Of a DNA stretch of 13,958 nt, positions 1 to 5,757 are shown in pieces (the stretch's first letter is position 1; each line of letters opens with the position of its first letter). Origin of the DNA: Clostridiales bacterium UBA1389 (lineage in GTDB: Bacteria > Bacillota > Clostridia > Oscillospirales > CAG-382). The stretch covers positions 1-13,958 of the forward strand of contig DBQR01000009.1 in assembly GCA_002305335.1 (NCBI GenBank), written 5' to 3'. Position numbers and translations under genes: made by a program. Below the pieces are notes generated by a model. That model was not told where the DNA came from. It worked only from the letters and a program-made list of their open reading frames with translations, and did no database searches.

Positions 1-489
1 ATACCAGTTCTGCTCTTCGTTTTTATCCTTAAGCGTGTATAAGGGGAGCCCTAATTGTTTTACGGTTTTAAACACATCAATCCCCACCGAATGGAAGGCG
101 GGACGGGCTTTTTTTACAAAACGGCAGGGCTTGTTGTCAACCGCGGTGCAGCCTTCGCACAAGGCGCAGTCGGAAAGGGAGAAAGCGAAATAATACCCGT
201 CGCAAAATGCCATGCTTTCAATCTCAAAGGATATTTTCTGGGACAGGGCCTTGTCGTGGGTATGGACGATTACCCCCCATTTAAAGCGGGAAAACATTTC
301 CTTGTATTCCGCCATAGACGGCGTTCCCGGCCTTGAAGGGCAGGTATGGTTTTTACCGAAATCGGCGCAGCCGTACAGGCATTTAAGATATGTCCGGCTG
401 TCGAAGCAAATATCGGATATATCGAACCTTACCGCGTTTTCCGCTCCCTTTGACAGGGCGTAGCTTATGTATTTATCAGCATTTTCCAT
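1..489 (-). CDS. DUF2284-like cysteine-rich, predicted metal-binding protein (C-terminus cut by window edge)
   Basis: The reading frame is open from an ATG at 489 down to base 1, giving 163 residues without a stop, so the C-terminus is missing. Nine cysteines are visible: C28, a C37-x3-C41 pair followed by C50-P (context LYGCADFGKNHTCPSRP), C96, and a ferredoxin-like C108-x2-C111-x2-C114 followed by C122. After C122 comes a KKARPAFHSVGIDV stretch, which matches the pattern I recall for DUF2284/COG5423 'predicted metal-binding' proteins. An iron-sulfur cluster is inferred from the cysteine spacing; the function is unknown. The family is usually somewhat longer, so a few tens of residues are probably lost. 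There is no signal peptide, so it is probably cytosolic. An AAAGG sequence upstream serves as a moderate ribosome binding site. The gene is divergent from the solute-binding lipoprotein gene and has its own promoter. Family assignment is from memory of motifs, not a search. Confidence 0.8.
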   Translation of the reverse strand, partial: MENADKYISYALSKGAENAVRFDISDICFDSRTYLKCLYGCADFGKNHTCPSRPGTPSMAEYKEMFSRFKWGVIVHTHDKALSQKISFEIESMAFCDGYYFAFSLSDCALCEGCTAVDNKPCRFVKKARPAFHSVGIDVFKTVKQLGLPLYTLKDKNEEQNWY

Positions 490-520
490 ATCGAATCCAA
501 ACCTTTTATCTGTTTTTTAT

Positions 521-549
521 AATATATCACGCCCCGCTTTGTTTGTCAA
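521..549 (-). promoter_or_regulatory. SigA-type promoter for the DUF2284-like gene
   Basis: Read on the minus strand, a perfect TTGACA -35 box (544-549) is followed by a 17-base spacer and a TATATT -10 box (521-526), preceded by TGA (extended -10 form). The predicted transcription start is near 514, leaving a leader of about 25 bases. It lies back to back with the promoter at 561-589, with 11 bases between the two -35 boxes. Confidence 0.72.
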
Positions 550-560
550 CTTCTAAGCTA

Positions 561-589
561 TTGACATTTTATTCCCCTTTTGCTATAAT
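561..589 (+). promoter_or_regulatory. Consensus extended SigA promoter for the solute-binding lipoprotein
   Basis: TTGACA (561-566), a 17-base spacer and TATAAT (584-589) match the vegetative consensus exactly, and a TGC directly before the -10 box adds the extended -10 motif. The expected transcript start near 596 gives a leader of about 20 bases, followed by AAAGGAG at 602-608, seven bases from the ATG at 616. Such a perfect promoter predicts strong basal expression unless a repressor acts in the short divergent gap. Confidence 0.9.
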
Positions 590-615
590 TTTAACATAAC
601 GAAAGGAGTAAAAAT

Positions 616-2100
616 ATGCGAATAAAGATTTTATCCTTACTGTTAGCCCTTATTTTAATAGCATTGGTTGCCTGCACCGAAGGCGGCGATGATAAGAGTA
701 AGGACCAGTCGGCGACATCCGAAAGCAGTTCGGCAGCAACTTCCGACTCCGGTTCCTCCGAAGCCGAATCCTCCGAGGAGGACCCCTTTGAAGACGGTCT
801 TCCCGACGTAAATTACGGCGGACGGGAGTATACCATCCTTCAGAGAACCGAATTCAAGTATGAATTCACCTCCGAATCCGCCTCCGAAAAGGTTGAAACC
901 CTTATTTCCGAACGCAACCGGAAAGTGGAACAGCGTTTCGGGGTTACAATCAAAACCATCGAGCAGGACGGCATCTGGGGTAAGCACGTGGATTTCATGA
1001 CCTATGTAAGAAACACCATAGCCGGCGGAAATGCCGATTACGACGTTATTTCGGGTTATGCGGCCATTATGCCCTCCCTTATTTCCGAAGACAAGTTTAT
1101 TAACTGGTACGAGCTTGACGAGTTCATCAACTTTGAAAAACCCTGGTGGTCCCAGGACTTTGTTGACGAGCTTACCATAAATGGAAGGCTGTATCTCCTT
1201 TCCGGGGATCTTTTCCTTACCTTCTGGGATTCAATGCAGTGCATATTCTTTAACAAAACCCTTGCCGACGCATATCTTATAAACGATCTGTATGATACGG
1301 TTATTGCCGGAGAATGGACCTTCGAAAAGATGTTCCAGATTATTAAGGACACCCATGTGGAAAGTACCGACCCCGACGAAAGAATTTACGGTTATGCCAC
1401 CTTCCTTACGACTCAGATTGACGTATATCAGGATGCCTTTGATATACCCGTTACAGAAAAGAACAGCGAGGGCAAGCCCGAGTACAGAATAAACCAACAA
1501 AGGACCTATGATGCCCTTGAAATGCTGTACGATCTGATTGTGGATACCCCCTACACCATGGTCTGCAAAGACGAGCAGGGGAACGACAATACGGTAAAAT
1601 TCTTCGGCGAAGGCCGGTCCTTGTTTGCCCCCCTTGCTTTGGCGGACGGCGCAACCCTTCAGAATTACGATACCGAATACGGTATTCTCCCAATGCCCAA
1701 GTTCAACAAGGAACAGGACGATTACCATTCCACCTGCCGGGACTCCTATTCGGTTCTGGCTATCCCCACCACCAGCGCCGACAACCTTGAGTTTATCGGC
1801 ATTATAACCGAAGGCCTTTGCGTGGAATCCTCCCGTTCGGTGGTACCCGAATATTACACTCTGGTGCTTAAGGAAAGATACACCAAGGACGAAGAATCAA
1901 TTCAGATGATAGACATAATCCGCAAAGGAATTCTCTGCAACTTCGGCTATCTCTATTCCTACACCCTTGACTGGCCCGCCCACCAGCTCAACGTCTGCAT
2001 CAACAACAAGAACAGTAATTTTGCCTCCACATGGGAAACCAACGAATCAAAATTCGAAGCAAACCTGAATGACGCCATAGCCTATTACTTTGATGAGTAA
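616..2100 (+). CDS. Extracellular solute-binding lipoprotein (ABC-type, family 1-like)
   Basis: A 494-residue protein with a type II signal peptide: a short basic start (R2, K4), a hydrophobic core to about residue 18, and lipobox L17-V18-A19 before C20. After the cysteine comes a Ser/Glu/Asp-rich tether to about residue 57, as in many Clostridial binding proteins. The rest resembles family 1 extracellular sugar/oligosaccharide-binding proteins, for example the FFNKTLADAY block followed by a GEWTFEKMFQIIKDT block, a common arrangement in these proteins. It would be anchored on the outer face of the membrane and deliver a ligand to an ABC importer. The ligand cannot be read from the sequence. 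No permease or ATPase gene is adjacent: the gene has its own promoter and terminator, so it looks like a monocistronic orphan binding protein. The start is supported by AAAGGAG seven bases upstream. Family-level call fairly sure, substrate unknown. Confidence 0.85.
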   Translation: MRIKILSLLLALILIALVACTEGGDDKSKDQSATSESSSAATSDSGSSEAESSEEDPFEDGLPDVNYGGREYTILQRTEFKYEFTSESASEKVETLISERNRKVEQRFGVTIKTIEQDGIWGKHVDFMTYVRNTIAGGNADYDVISGYAAIMPSLISEDKFINWYELDEFINFEKPWWSQDFVDELTINGRLYLLSGDLFLTFWDSMQCIFFNKTLADAYLINDLYDTVIAGEWTFEKMFQIIKDTHVESTDPDERIYGYATFLTTQIDVYQDAFDIPVTEKNSEGKPEYRINQQRTYDALEMLYDLIVDTPYTMVCKDEQGNDNTVKFFGEGRSLFAPLALADGATLQNYDTEYGILPMPKFNKEQDDYHSTCRDSYSVLAIPTTSADNLEFIGIITEGLCVESSRSVVPEYYTLVLKERYTKDEESIQMIDIIRKGILCNFGYLYSYTLDWPAHQLNVCINNKNSNFASTWETNESKFEANLNDAIAYYFDE

Positions 2101-2113
2101 TACCCCATAAACC

Positions 2114-2144
2114 AAACGGCAGCCGATACGGCTGCCGTTTCTTT
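2114..2144. terminator. Hairpin terminator between convergent genes
   Basis: A 12-bp perfect inverted repeat (2114-2125 and 2129-2140) with a 3-base loop is followed on the plus strand by a T-rich stretch (TTT, C, TTT). It lies 13 bases after the lipoprotein stop codon and begins 2 bases beyond the stop codon of the opposing hydrolase gene. It therefore probably serves both. The T-run is better on the plus strand; on the minus strand only GGTTTATGG follows. Confidence 0.85.
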
Positions 2145-3672
2145 ACTGCCTGAAAACCCCTTTTTTAAGCTTTTCTATCTGTAAATCGGTGAGTGCCTTT
2201 GTTTCAAAGAAGGCCACCCCGGCTGCCCCCGCTCTCCGGCAGGCTTCCACCTGCTTGGTGGATTCGATAACGGGAAGGCGGCTGTACATGGGGGAAATGC
2301 CCGAAACATTGGGGACTTTGCCGTAGTTTTCCACCATATGCCTTATTTCCCTTTCCACATCCTCCGCATCGTTAAGATAGGCCATGGGGAAAATACAGTC
2401 AAGCCAGCCCTGTTCTATCCAGTAGGGCCAGTTCTGGCATTTCAGCCGGAAAGCCTCCTCGGGATTCCCGAACACCGCCGTGGAAAGGATTATATTTCTC
2501 CCCGTTGCTTTGTAACCGTTTACCAGGTCAACCATCCGTCTGACATAGGAGGTAACCCGGTCAGCACGCCACTGGGTGAAAATGCTCCATTCCTCGGAAT
2601 CGGTTGATTTTATTTTATCTGCATTTATTCCGGTCTGGGACTTGAACATTGACTTTGTCTGCTTTTCAAAACCCGCGGAACGTTCCAAATCCTTTATTAC
2701 CGGATATCTTATATAGTCAAGCTGAATCCCGTCAAAGTCGTAGTTGTCAAGGAGGGTTTTATACTGGTTTACGAGAATATCATGTACTTCGTCAAGGGCA
2801 GGGTTTAAAAATATAAAGTTGTCCCATCCGTCCACCAGGTATCCCCCGCTTTTTGTCCTGGCGATAAGGTCGGGGCGTATTTCCAGCATTTTGCAGCCGT
2901 AACCCTCAACGCCGAAAAAGAAATCCTCCACCCAGGCGTGAATCTTAATGCCGTACTTTTTGCAAATTCTTATAAATTCCCCTATCGGGTCAAAGGAGTT
3001 ACCTTCCAGCTCGGGACGCAGGGGGAGATAATCGAAGGTACATTTTTTGGCGTTTGCCCAGCCTTCGTAGTTGGTTTCCACATGGATGAGATTAAAGCCC
3101 GCGTCGTACAGGCGTTTTACGGTAAGTTCCACCTCGTATGCGGATTTTTCGGTGGGGCGGTGCCAGATAGCTCTTATTTCCCCCTGTCTGCTTTCGGCGG
3201 TATAATAATAGGCCTCTTCAAGGAGTTTTTTAGCCCCCTCGGCGTTTTCCTTTTCAATGGCTTCCCCCGCCGACTTTATAAGATCAAAGGCTTTTTCAAA
3301 ATCAAAGACCTCCTTTTTGGCGTAAAGCAGGTCAAACCTGTCCTTTACGTTCTCAAGGCTTTTGGTAACCGAATAAAGCTTTGCCTCCCGGTCGATTTCG
3401 ATTCCCAGCCTGAATCTTTCCCGGTCAAGGACAACCTTCGCTCCTTCGCAGAATTCCCTTGCAATGATATCCGCCCCTTTGCCGTGACCGGATATTACAA
3501 ATCCCCTGTCGGGGATTTTATTGTTGTTGGAACCTATTTTGACGATAATTCCTTTTTCCACAACGGCTTCCAGCCCGTAGGGATTGGTGCCGGTGGTTTC
3601 CCCCTCGTCGTATATAACCAGTTCGTCGGCAAGTCTTTTACCATTAAAATGGGATATCTGATAGTATGTCAT
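2143..3672 (-). CDS. GHL10-type (COG1649/YngK-like) glycosyl hydrolase, no signal peptide
   Basis: A 509-residue protein when started at the ATG at 3672. An open GTG nine bases earlier overlaps the Shine-Dalgarno AGGGG, so the ATG is preferred. The C-terminal two thirds form a TIM-barrel-like hydrolase related to GHL10 (old DUF187). GEIRAIWHRP near residues 164-173 opens the barrel, then IKIHAWVEDFF near 242-252 and the signature DGIQLDYIRYP near 314-324. Acidic residues in the last two motifs are candidate catalytic residues. The first 160 residues are a separate domain containing GFVISGHGKGA (57-67), reminiscent of N-terminal modules on some secreted glycosidases, followed by a charged helical stretch. 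Related proteins are often lipoproteins or secreted, but no hydrophobic leader is seen here, so the protein looks cytosolic or non-classically exported. Substrate unknown. It is transcribed alone from a consensus promoter. Confidence 0.82.
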   Translation of the reverse strand: MTYYQISHFNGKRLADELVIYDEGETTGTNPYGLEAVVEKGIIVKIGSNNNKIPDRGFVISGHGKGADIIAREFCEGAKVVLDRERFRLGIEIDREAKLYSVTKSLENVKDRFDLLYAKKEVFDFEKAFDLIKSAGEAIEKENAEGAKKLLEEAYYYTAESRQGEIRAIWHRPTEKSAYEVELTVKRLYDAGFNLIHVETNYEGWANAKKCTFDYLPLRPELEGNSFDPIGEFIRICKKYGIKIHAWVEDFFFGVEGYGCKMLEIRPDLIARTKSGGYLVDGWDNFIFLNPALDEVHDILVNQYKTLLDNYDFDGIQLDYIRYPVIKDLERSAGFEKQTKSMFKSQTGINADKIKSTDSEEWSIFTQWRADRVTSYVRRMVDLVNGYKATGRNIILSTAVFGNPEEAFRLKCQNWPYWIEQGWLDCIFPMAYLNDAEDVEREIRHMVENYGKVPNVSGISPMYSRLPVIESTKQVEACRRAGAAGVAFFETKALTDLQIEKLKKGVFRQ

Positions 3673-3680
3673 TTTCCCCA

Positions 3681-3685
3681 CCCCT
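3681..3685 (-). promoter_or_regulatory. Ribosome binding site deciding the hydrolase start
   Basis: On the minus strand AGGGG lies eight bases before the ATG at 3672. The upstream in-frame GTG (3679-3681) overlaps this site and has no site of its own, so the shorter protein beginning MTYYQ is the likely product. Confidence 0.7.
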
Positions 3686-3702
3686 GTTTTTACTTATAAT
3701 TC

Positions 3703-3731
3703 ATTATAACTTTTACCACGTAAGCTGTCAA
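3703..3731 (-). promoter_or_regulatory. Perfect-consensus SigA promoter for the GHL10 hydrolase
   Basis: On the minus strand TTGACA (3726-3731), exactly 17 bases, then TATAAT (3703-3708). The predicted start near 3696 leaves a leader of about 24 bases. The -35 box is only two bases from the end of the T-run of the slipin terminator at 3734-3764. Confidence 0.9.
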
Positions 3732-3733
3732 GC

Positions 3734-3764
3734 AAATAAAAAGGCGTTCCTTTCGGGAACGCCT
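3734..3764 (-). terminator. Rho-independent terminator of the slipin gene
   Basis: A 9-bp stem (3742-3750 with 3756-3764) and 5-base loop are followed on the minus strand by TTTTTATTT. It starts seven bases after the slipin stop codon and insulates the next promoter, which begins immediately downstream. Confidence 0.92.
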
Positions 3765-3771
3765 GATTGCT

Positions 3772-4560
3772 TTATCTGTTTTCCTCATCGGGAGGGGTTT
3801 TGGGGGAAGTGATTTTACTTATGTTGTTTATAAAATCCATGGGCAACGGGAAAATAATGGTGGAATTCTTTTCCGCCGCAATATCGTTTAAGGTCTGAAG
3901 GTAGCGAAGCTGTAACGCCGAAGGAGAGCGGGAGATAATTTCCGATGCGTTGTACAGCATTTTTGCCGACTGCTCTTCTCCTTCAGCAGCGGTTATTTTG
4001 GCGCGGCGTTCCCGTTCCGCTTCCGCCTGCTTTGCCATCGCCCGCTTCATCGAATCGGGGATTTCAATGCTTTTAAGCTCCACCGAGGATATTTCGATTC
4101 CCCAGGATGCCATGGTTTCGAAAAGTATATCCTTTAATATCTGATTAATTTTTTCCCGGGTGGTTAATATTTCATCAAGCTCATGCTGACCGAGCACCGA
4201 CCGGAGGGTGGTCTGTCCCAGCATGACGGTGGAGTTATGGAAGTTTACCACCTTTGTGATAACCAGCATCGGATTCACAATGCGGTAATACACAACGGCG
4301 TCCACCCGTATGGATACGTTATCCTTTGTAATGACTTCCTGTTCGGGGACATCAATGGTGCGTACCCTTATATCCACCTTTTTAACAACATCAATCCCGA
4401 AGGGGATTCTCATCCTTAACCCGGGATTTTTTACATGAACATATTTCCCGAGCCTGAACACGACTCCCCTTTCGTATTCCTGTATTACCACAAGGGACAA
4501 AATAACCAGTACAAGAACCAGTATTGCGGCAAATACGATTAAGCTGATTAACACCGGCAT
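3772..4560 (-). CDS. Slipin / stomatin-like SPFH-domain membrane protein
   Basis: A 262-residue member of the SPFH (band 7) superfamily, closest to prokaryotic stomatins (slipins). A hydrophobic segment at residues 2-26 anchors it. The SPFH domain follows: QEYERGVVFRLGKY (27-40), PGLRMRIPFGID (46-57), VRTIDVPEQEVITKDNVSI (66-84), and the stomatin block QTTLRSVLGQHELDEIL (116-132). An Ala/Glu/Arg-rich predicted coiled coil (about 171-200) and a hydrophobic oligomerisation region follow, ending in a short charged tail. Family members form ring-like oligomers in membrane microdomains and are linked to membrane quality control; many are encoded beside an NfeD protein. No NfeD gene adjoins this one. 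The start is supported by GGAGG seven bases upstream and a promoter 30 bases away. It forms a single-gene unit with its own terminator, divergent from a small basic membrane protein gene. Confidence 0.93.
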   Translation of the reverse strand: MPVLISLIVFAAILVLVLVILSLVVIQEYERGVVFRLGKYVHVKNPGLRMRIPFGIDVVKKVDIRVRTIDVPEQEVITKDNVSIRVDAVVYYRIVNPMLVITKVVNFHNSTVMLGQTTLRSVLGQHELDEILTTREKINQILKDILFETMASWGIEISSVELKSIEIPDSMKRAMAKQAEAERERRAKITAAEGEEQSAKMLYNASEIISRSPSALQLRYLQTLNDIAAEKNSTIIFPLPMDFINNISKITSPKTPPDEENR

Positions 4561-4589
4561 ATTATCGCCTCCTTTTTGTCATCATATTT

Positions 4590-4618
4590 ATAATACATTA
4601 TAAGGAAATATATGTCAA
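4590..4618 (-). promoter_or_regulatory. SigA-type promoter for the slipin gene
   Basis: On the minus strand TTGACA (4613-4618), 17 bases, then TATTAT (4590-4595). The predicted start is near 4583, with a leader of about 23 bases containing a GGAGG site. A TATAAT lies closer to the -35 box but at a 10-base spacing that would not work with it. Confidence 0.78.
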
Positions 4619-4628
4619 TGCTTTTCGC

Positions 4629-4658
4629 TTGAAAATGAAGTTATAGGTCTTTTATAAT
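4629..4658 (+). promoter_or_regulatory. Possible distal promoter of the small membrane protein gene
   Basis: TTGAAA (4629-4634), an 18-base spacer and TATAAT (4653-4658) on the plus strand. If used, it gives a leader of about 95 bases. Its -35 box is ten bases from the -35 box of the opposing slipin promoter, so the pair could be co-regulated. Confidence 0.5.
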
Positions 4659-4717
4659 ATTTATCGAAAATTTGTTTGCATATTTTGTACAAAGTCCTGT
4701 TTATGGGACACTTCTTC

Positions 4718-4726
4718 TGCTATACT
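4718..4726 (+). promoter_or_regulatory. Possible proximal extended -10 promoter of the small membrane protein gene
   Basis: TGC followed by TATACT forms an extended -10 element. No good -35 box is present at 16-18 bases. The predicted start near 4733 would give a leader of about 26 bases, the same size as for the other promoters in this window, which slightly favours it over the distal promoter. Confidence 0.5.
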
Positions 4727-4744
4727 CAGGTCAAGAACAAAACG

Positions 4745-4750
4745 AAGGAG
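4745..4750 (+). promoter_or_regulatory. Ribosome binding site of the small membrane protein gene
   Basis: AAGGAG lies eight bases before the ATG at 4759. It is the only strong Shine-Dalgarno in this region. It fixes the start here rather than at upstream in-frame alternatives, which would place it inside the coding region. Confidence 0.8.
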
Positions 4751-4758
4751 AAATTGTT

Positions 4759-4947
4759 ATGATAATCTTTATAATATCCCTTTCCAAACTGGTAATGCTG
4801 TCCGTCGTCCCGATGGGGTTGGTTTATGTTTCCCTGAGGGCGGTCATCTGGGCGTTCGCCTTTGTTTCAAGGGCAAGGCGGGTGTTTTCCAAGGATTATT
4901 CCCGCCGCAGGGGATACCGCCGTCTTAACCGTGAGAATATACGGTAA
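4759..4947 (+). CDS. Small hydrophobic, arginine-rich membrane protein of unknown function
   Basis: A 62-residue protein. Residues 2-36 are largely hydrophobic with only K10 and R27 charged, compatible with one long or two short membrane segments. The tail from residue 38 on is strongly basic, with ten arginines and one lysine against two acidic residues, including R49-R50-R51 and R54-R55. By the positive-inside rule the tail should be cytosolic. The gene has an excellent ribosome binding site, candidate promoters upstream, and a strong hairpin terminator 65 bases after its stop, so it is probably real. I do not recognise a family. Its head-to-head position next to the slipin gene, with opposing -35 boxes close together, suggests but does not prove a shared role at the membrane. 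The basic tail could bind acidic lipids or nucleic acid; that is speculation. Confidence 0.68.
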   Translation: MIIFIISLSKLVMLSVVPMGLVYVSLRAVIWAFAFVSRARRVFSKDYSRRRGYRRLNRENIR

Positions 4948-5012
4948 TAAATGCACATATAATTATGGCATAGACTTTTCATTTTCACTCCTTTTCTTTT
5001 TACTTTCCAGTT

Positions 5013-5041
5013 CAAAAGCCCCGCATACTGCGGGGCTTTTG
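5013..5041. terminator. Bidirectional hairpin terminator
   Basis: A perfect 13-bp inverted repeat (5013-5025 and 5029-5041) with a 3-base loop and a GC-rich core. The outer arms are A-rich on one side and T-rich on the other, so either strand ends in GGGGCTTTT. It lies between the plus-strand small protein gene and the convergent phosphatase gene, starting four bases past the latter's stop codon. It is therefore also the likely end of the purine operon transcript. Confidence 0.92.
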
Positions 5042-5045
5042 GTCT

Positions 5046-5705
5046 TTATATATTCAATACCCTTTCCAGTTCGGCGGCGGTTGAAACAAGGGTAACGGCG
5101 CCGTTTCTCAACAGGGTTTCCTTGTCCCTGAAACCCCAGCTTACCGAAATCAGGGGGATTCGGGCGTTTGCTGCCGTCTGAATATCCACCTCGGAATCCC
5201 CCACAAATACAGCTGTGTCTGTGTTGCAGCCAAGGTTTCGGAGGGCTAAAAACAGCATATCCGGCATCGGCTTTTTGGGGATGTCCCCGGCCACGCCGAT
5301 GGCTGTGTCAATAAGGTTTCCGAAATATATCCGGCACAGCTTATTAACCGCATCGTCAACCTTGTTGGACACCACTCCGGTTTTTATACCCTTTGCCTTC
5401 AGTTTTTCGAGAAATTCCGTTACCCCTTCATAAGGCTTGGTTTTGTCGGCGAAATGAACCGAATAATGGCCTAAAAAGTCTTTTCTTACCTTTTCCCTTG
5501 TTTCACCGGTTATCCCCGACGGGAGGCTTCTTTCAATCAGCTTGTCAATGCCGTTGCCTACGAAATTCCTTGTTTCGTCCAACGTCTTTTCGGGAAAACC
5601 GTTGTTTTTCAAAGCATAGTTAAGGCTTGACTTCAAATCCTCCAGAGTGTCAAGGAGTGTCCCGTCCAGGTCGAAAATCACCGCCTTTATGCCGCTTTTA
5701 CCCAT
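5046..5705 (-). CDS. HAD-superfamily phosphatase, phosphoglycolate phosphatase-like (Gph/PpaX type)
   Basis: A 219-residue HAD hydrolase with all four motifs. Motif I is FDLDGT with nucleophile D12 and acid/base D14, motif II is VVSN (S113), motif III is K145 in the KKPMPD context, and motif IV is GDSEVD (D170, D174). The residues between motif I and motif II (roughly 18-90) form a helical cap typical of subclass IA, the group holding phosphoglycolate phosphatase, pyrophosphatase PpaX and several nucleotide phosphatases. Substrate specificity cannot be assigned from motifs. An AGGAG-rich ribosome binding site precedes the ATG. It lies 52 bases after purL in the same direction, with a hairpin in the gap but no evident promoter, so it is probably the last gene of the purine operon or is read from it at a reduced level. 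A link to nucleotide metabolism is inferred only from position. Confidence 0.85.
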   Translation of the reverse strand: MGKSGIKAVIFDLDGTLLDTLEDLKSSLNYALKNNGFPEKTLDETRNFVGNGIDKLIERSLPSGITGETREKVRKDFLGHYSVHFADKTKPYEGVTEFLEKLKAKGIKTGVVSNKVDDAVNKLCRIYFGNLIDTAIGVAGDIPKKPMPDMLFLALRNLGCNTDTAVFVGDSEVDIQTAANARIPLISVSWGFRDKETLLRNGAVTLVSTAAELERVLNI

Positions 5706-5728
5706 GCACCTTCTCCTTTTATAACCGA

Positions 5729-5754
5729 AAGTCCGGTCGAATCAGGCCGGACTT
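5729..5754 (-). other. Inverted repeat in the purL-phosphatase gap
   Basis: An 8-bp stem (5729-5736 with 5747-5754) with a 10-base loop starts about three bases after the purL stop codon. On the minus strand it is followed by TCGGTTAT rather than a clean T-run, so it is at best a weak or leaky terminator. It could instead protect or process the purL transcript end and lower expression of the phosphatase gene. On the plus strand it is followed by GTTTTATTT, but no plus-strand gene ends here. Confidence 0.55.
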
Positions 5755-5757
5755 GTT

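Noticed and set aside
55..463. Two plus-strand open frames at the left edge
   Set aside because: They are opposite the cysteine-rich DUF2284-like frame, which has conserved motifs and a promoter. The plus-strand products show none.
2938..3699. Long open frame on the plus strand opposite the GHL10 hydrolase gene (253 codons)
   Set aside because: It starts at a GTG with no Shine-Dalgarno, has no recognisable domain, and lies wholly opposite a gene with clear family motifs, a promoter and a ribosome binding site.
4672..4758. Upstream extension of the small membrane protein (91 codons)
   Set aside because: The extension would place the AAGGAG site and the extended -10 element inside the coding region, and it has no ribosome binding site of its own. 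The ATG at 4759 is better.
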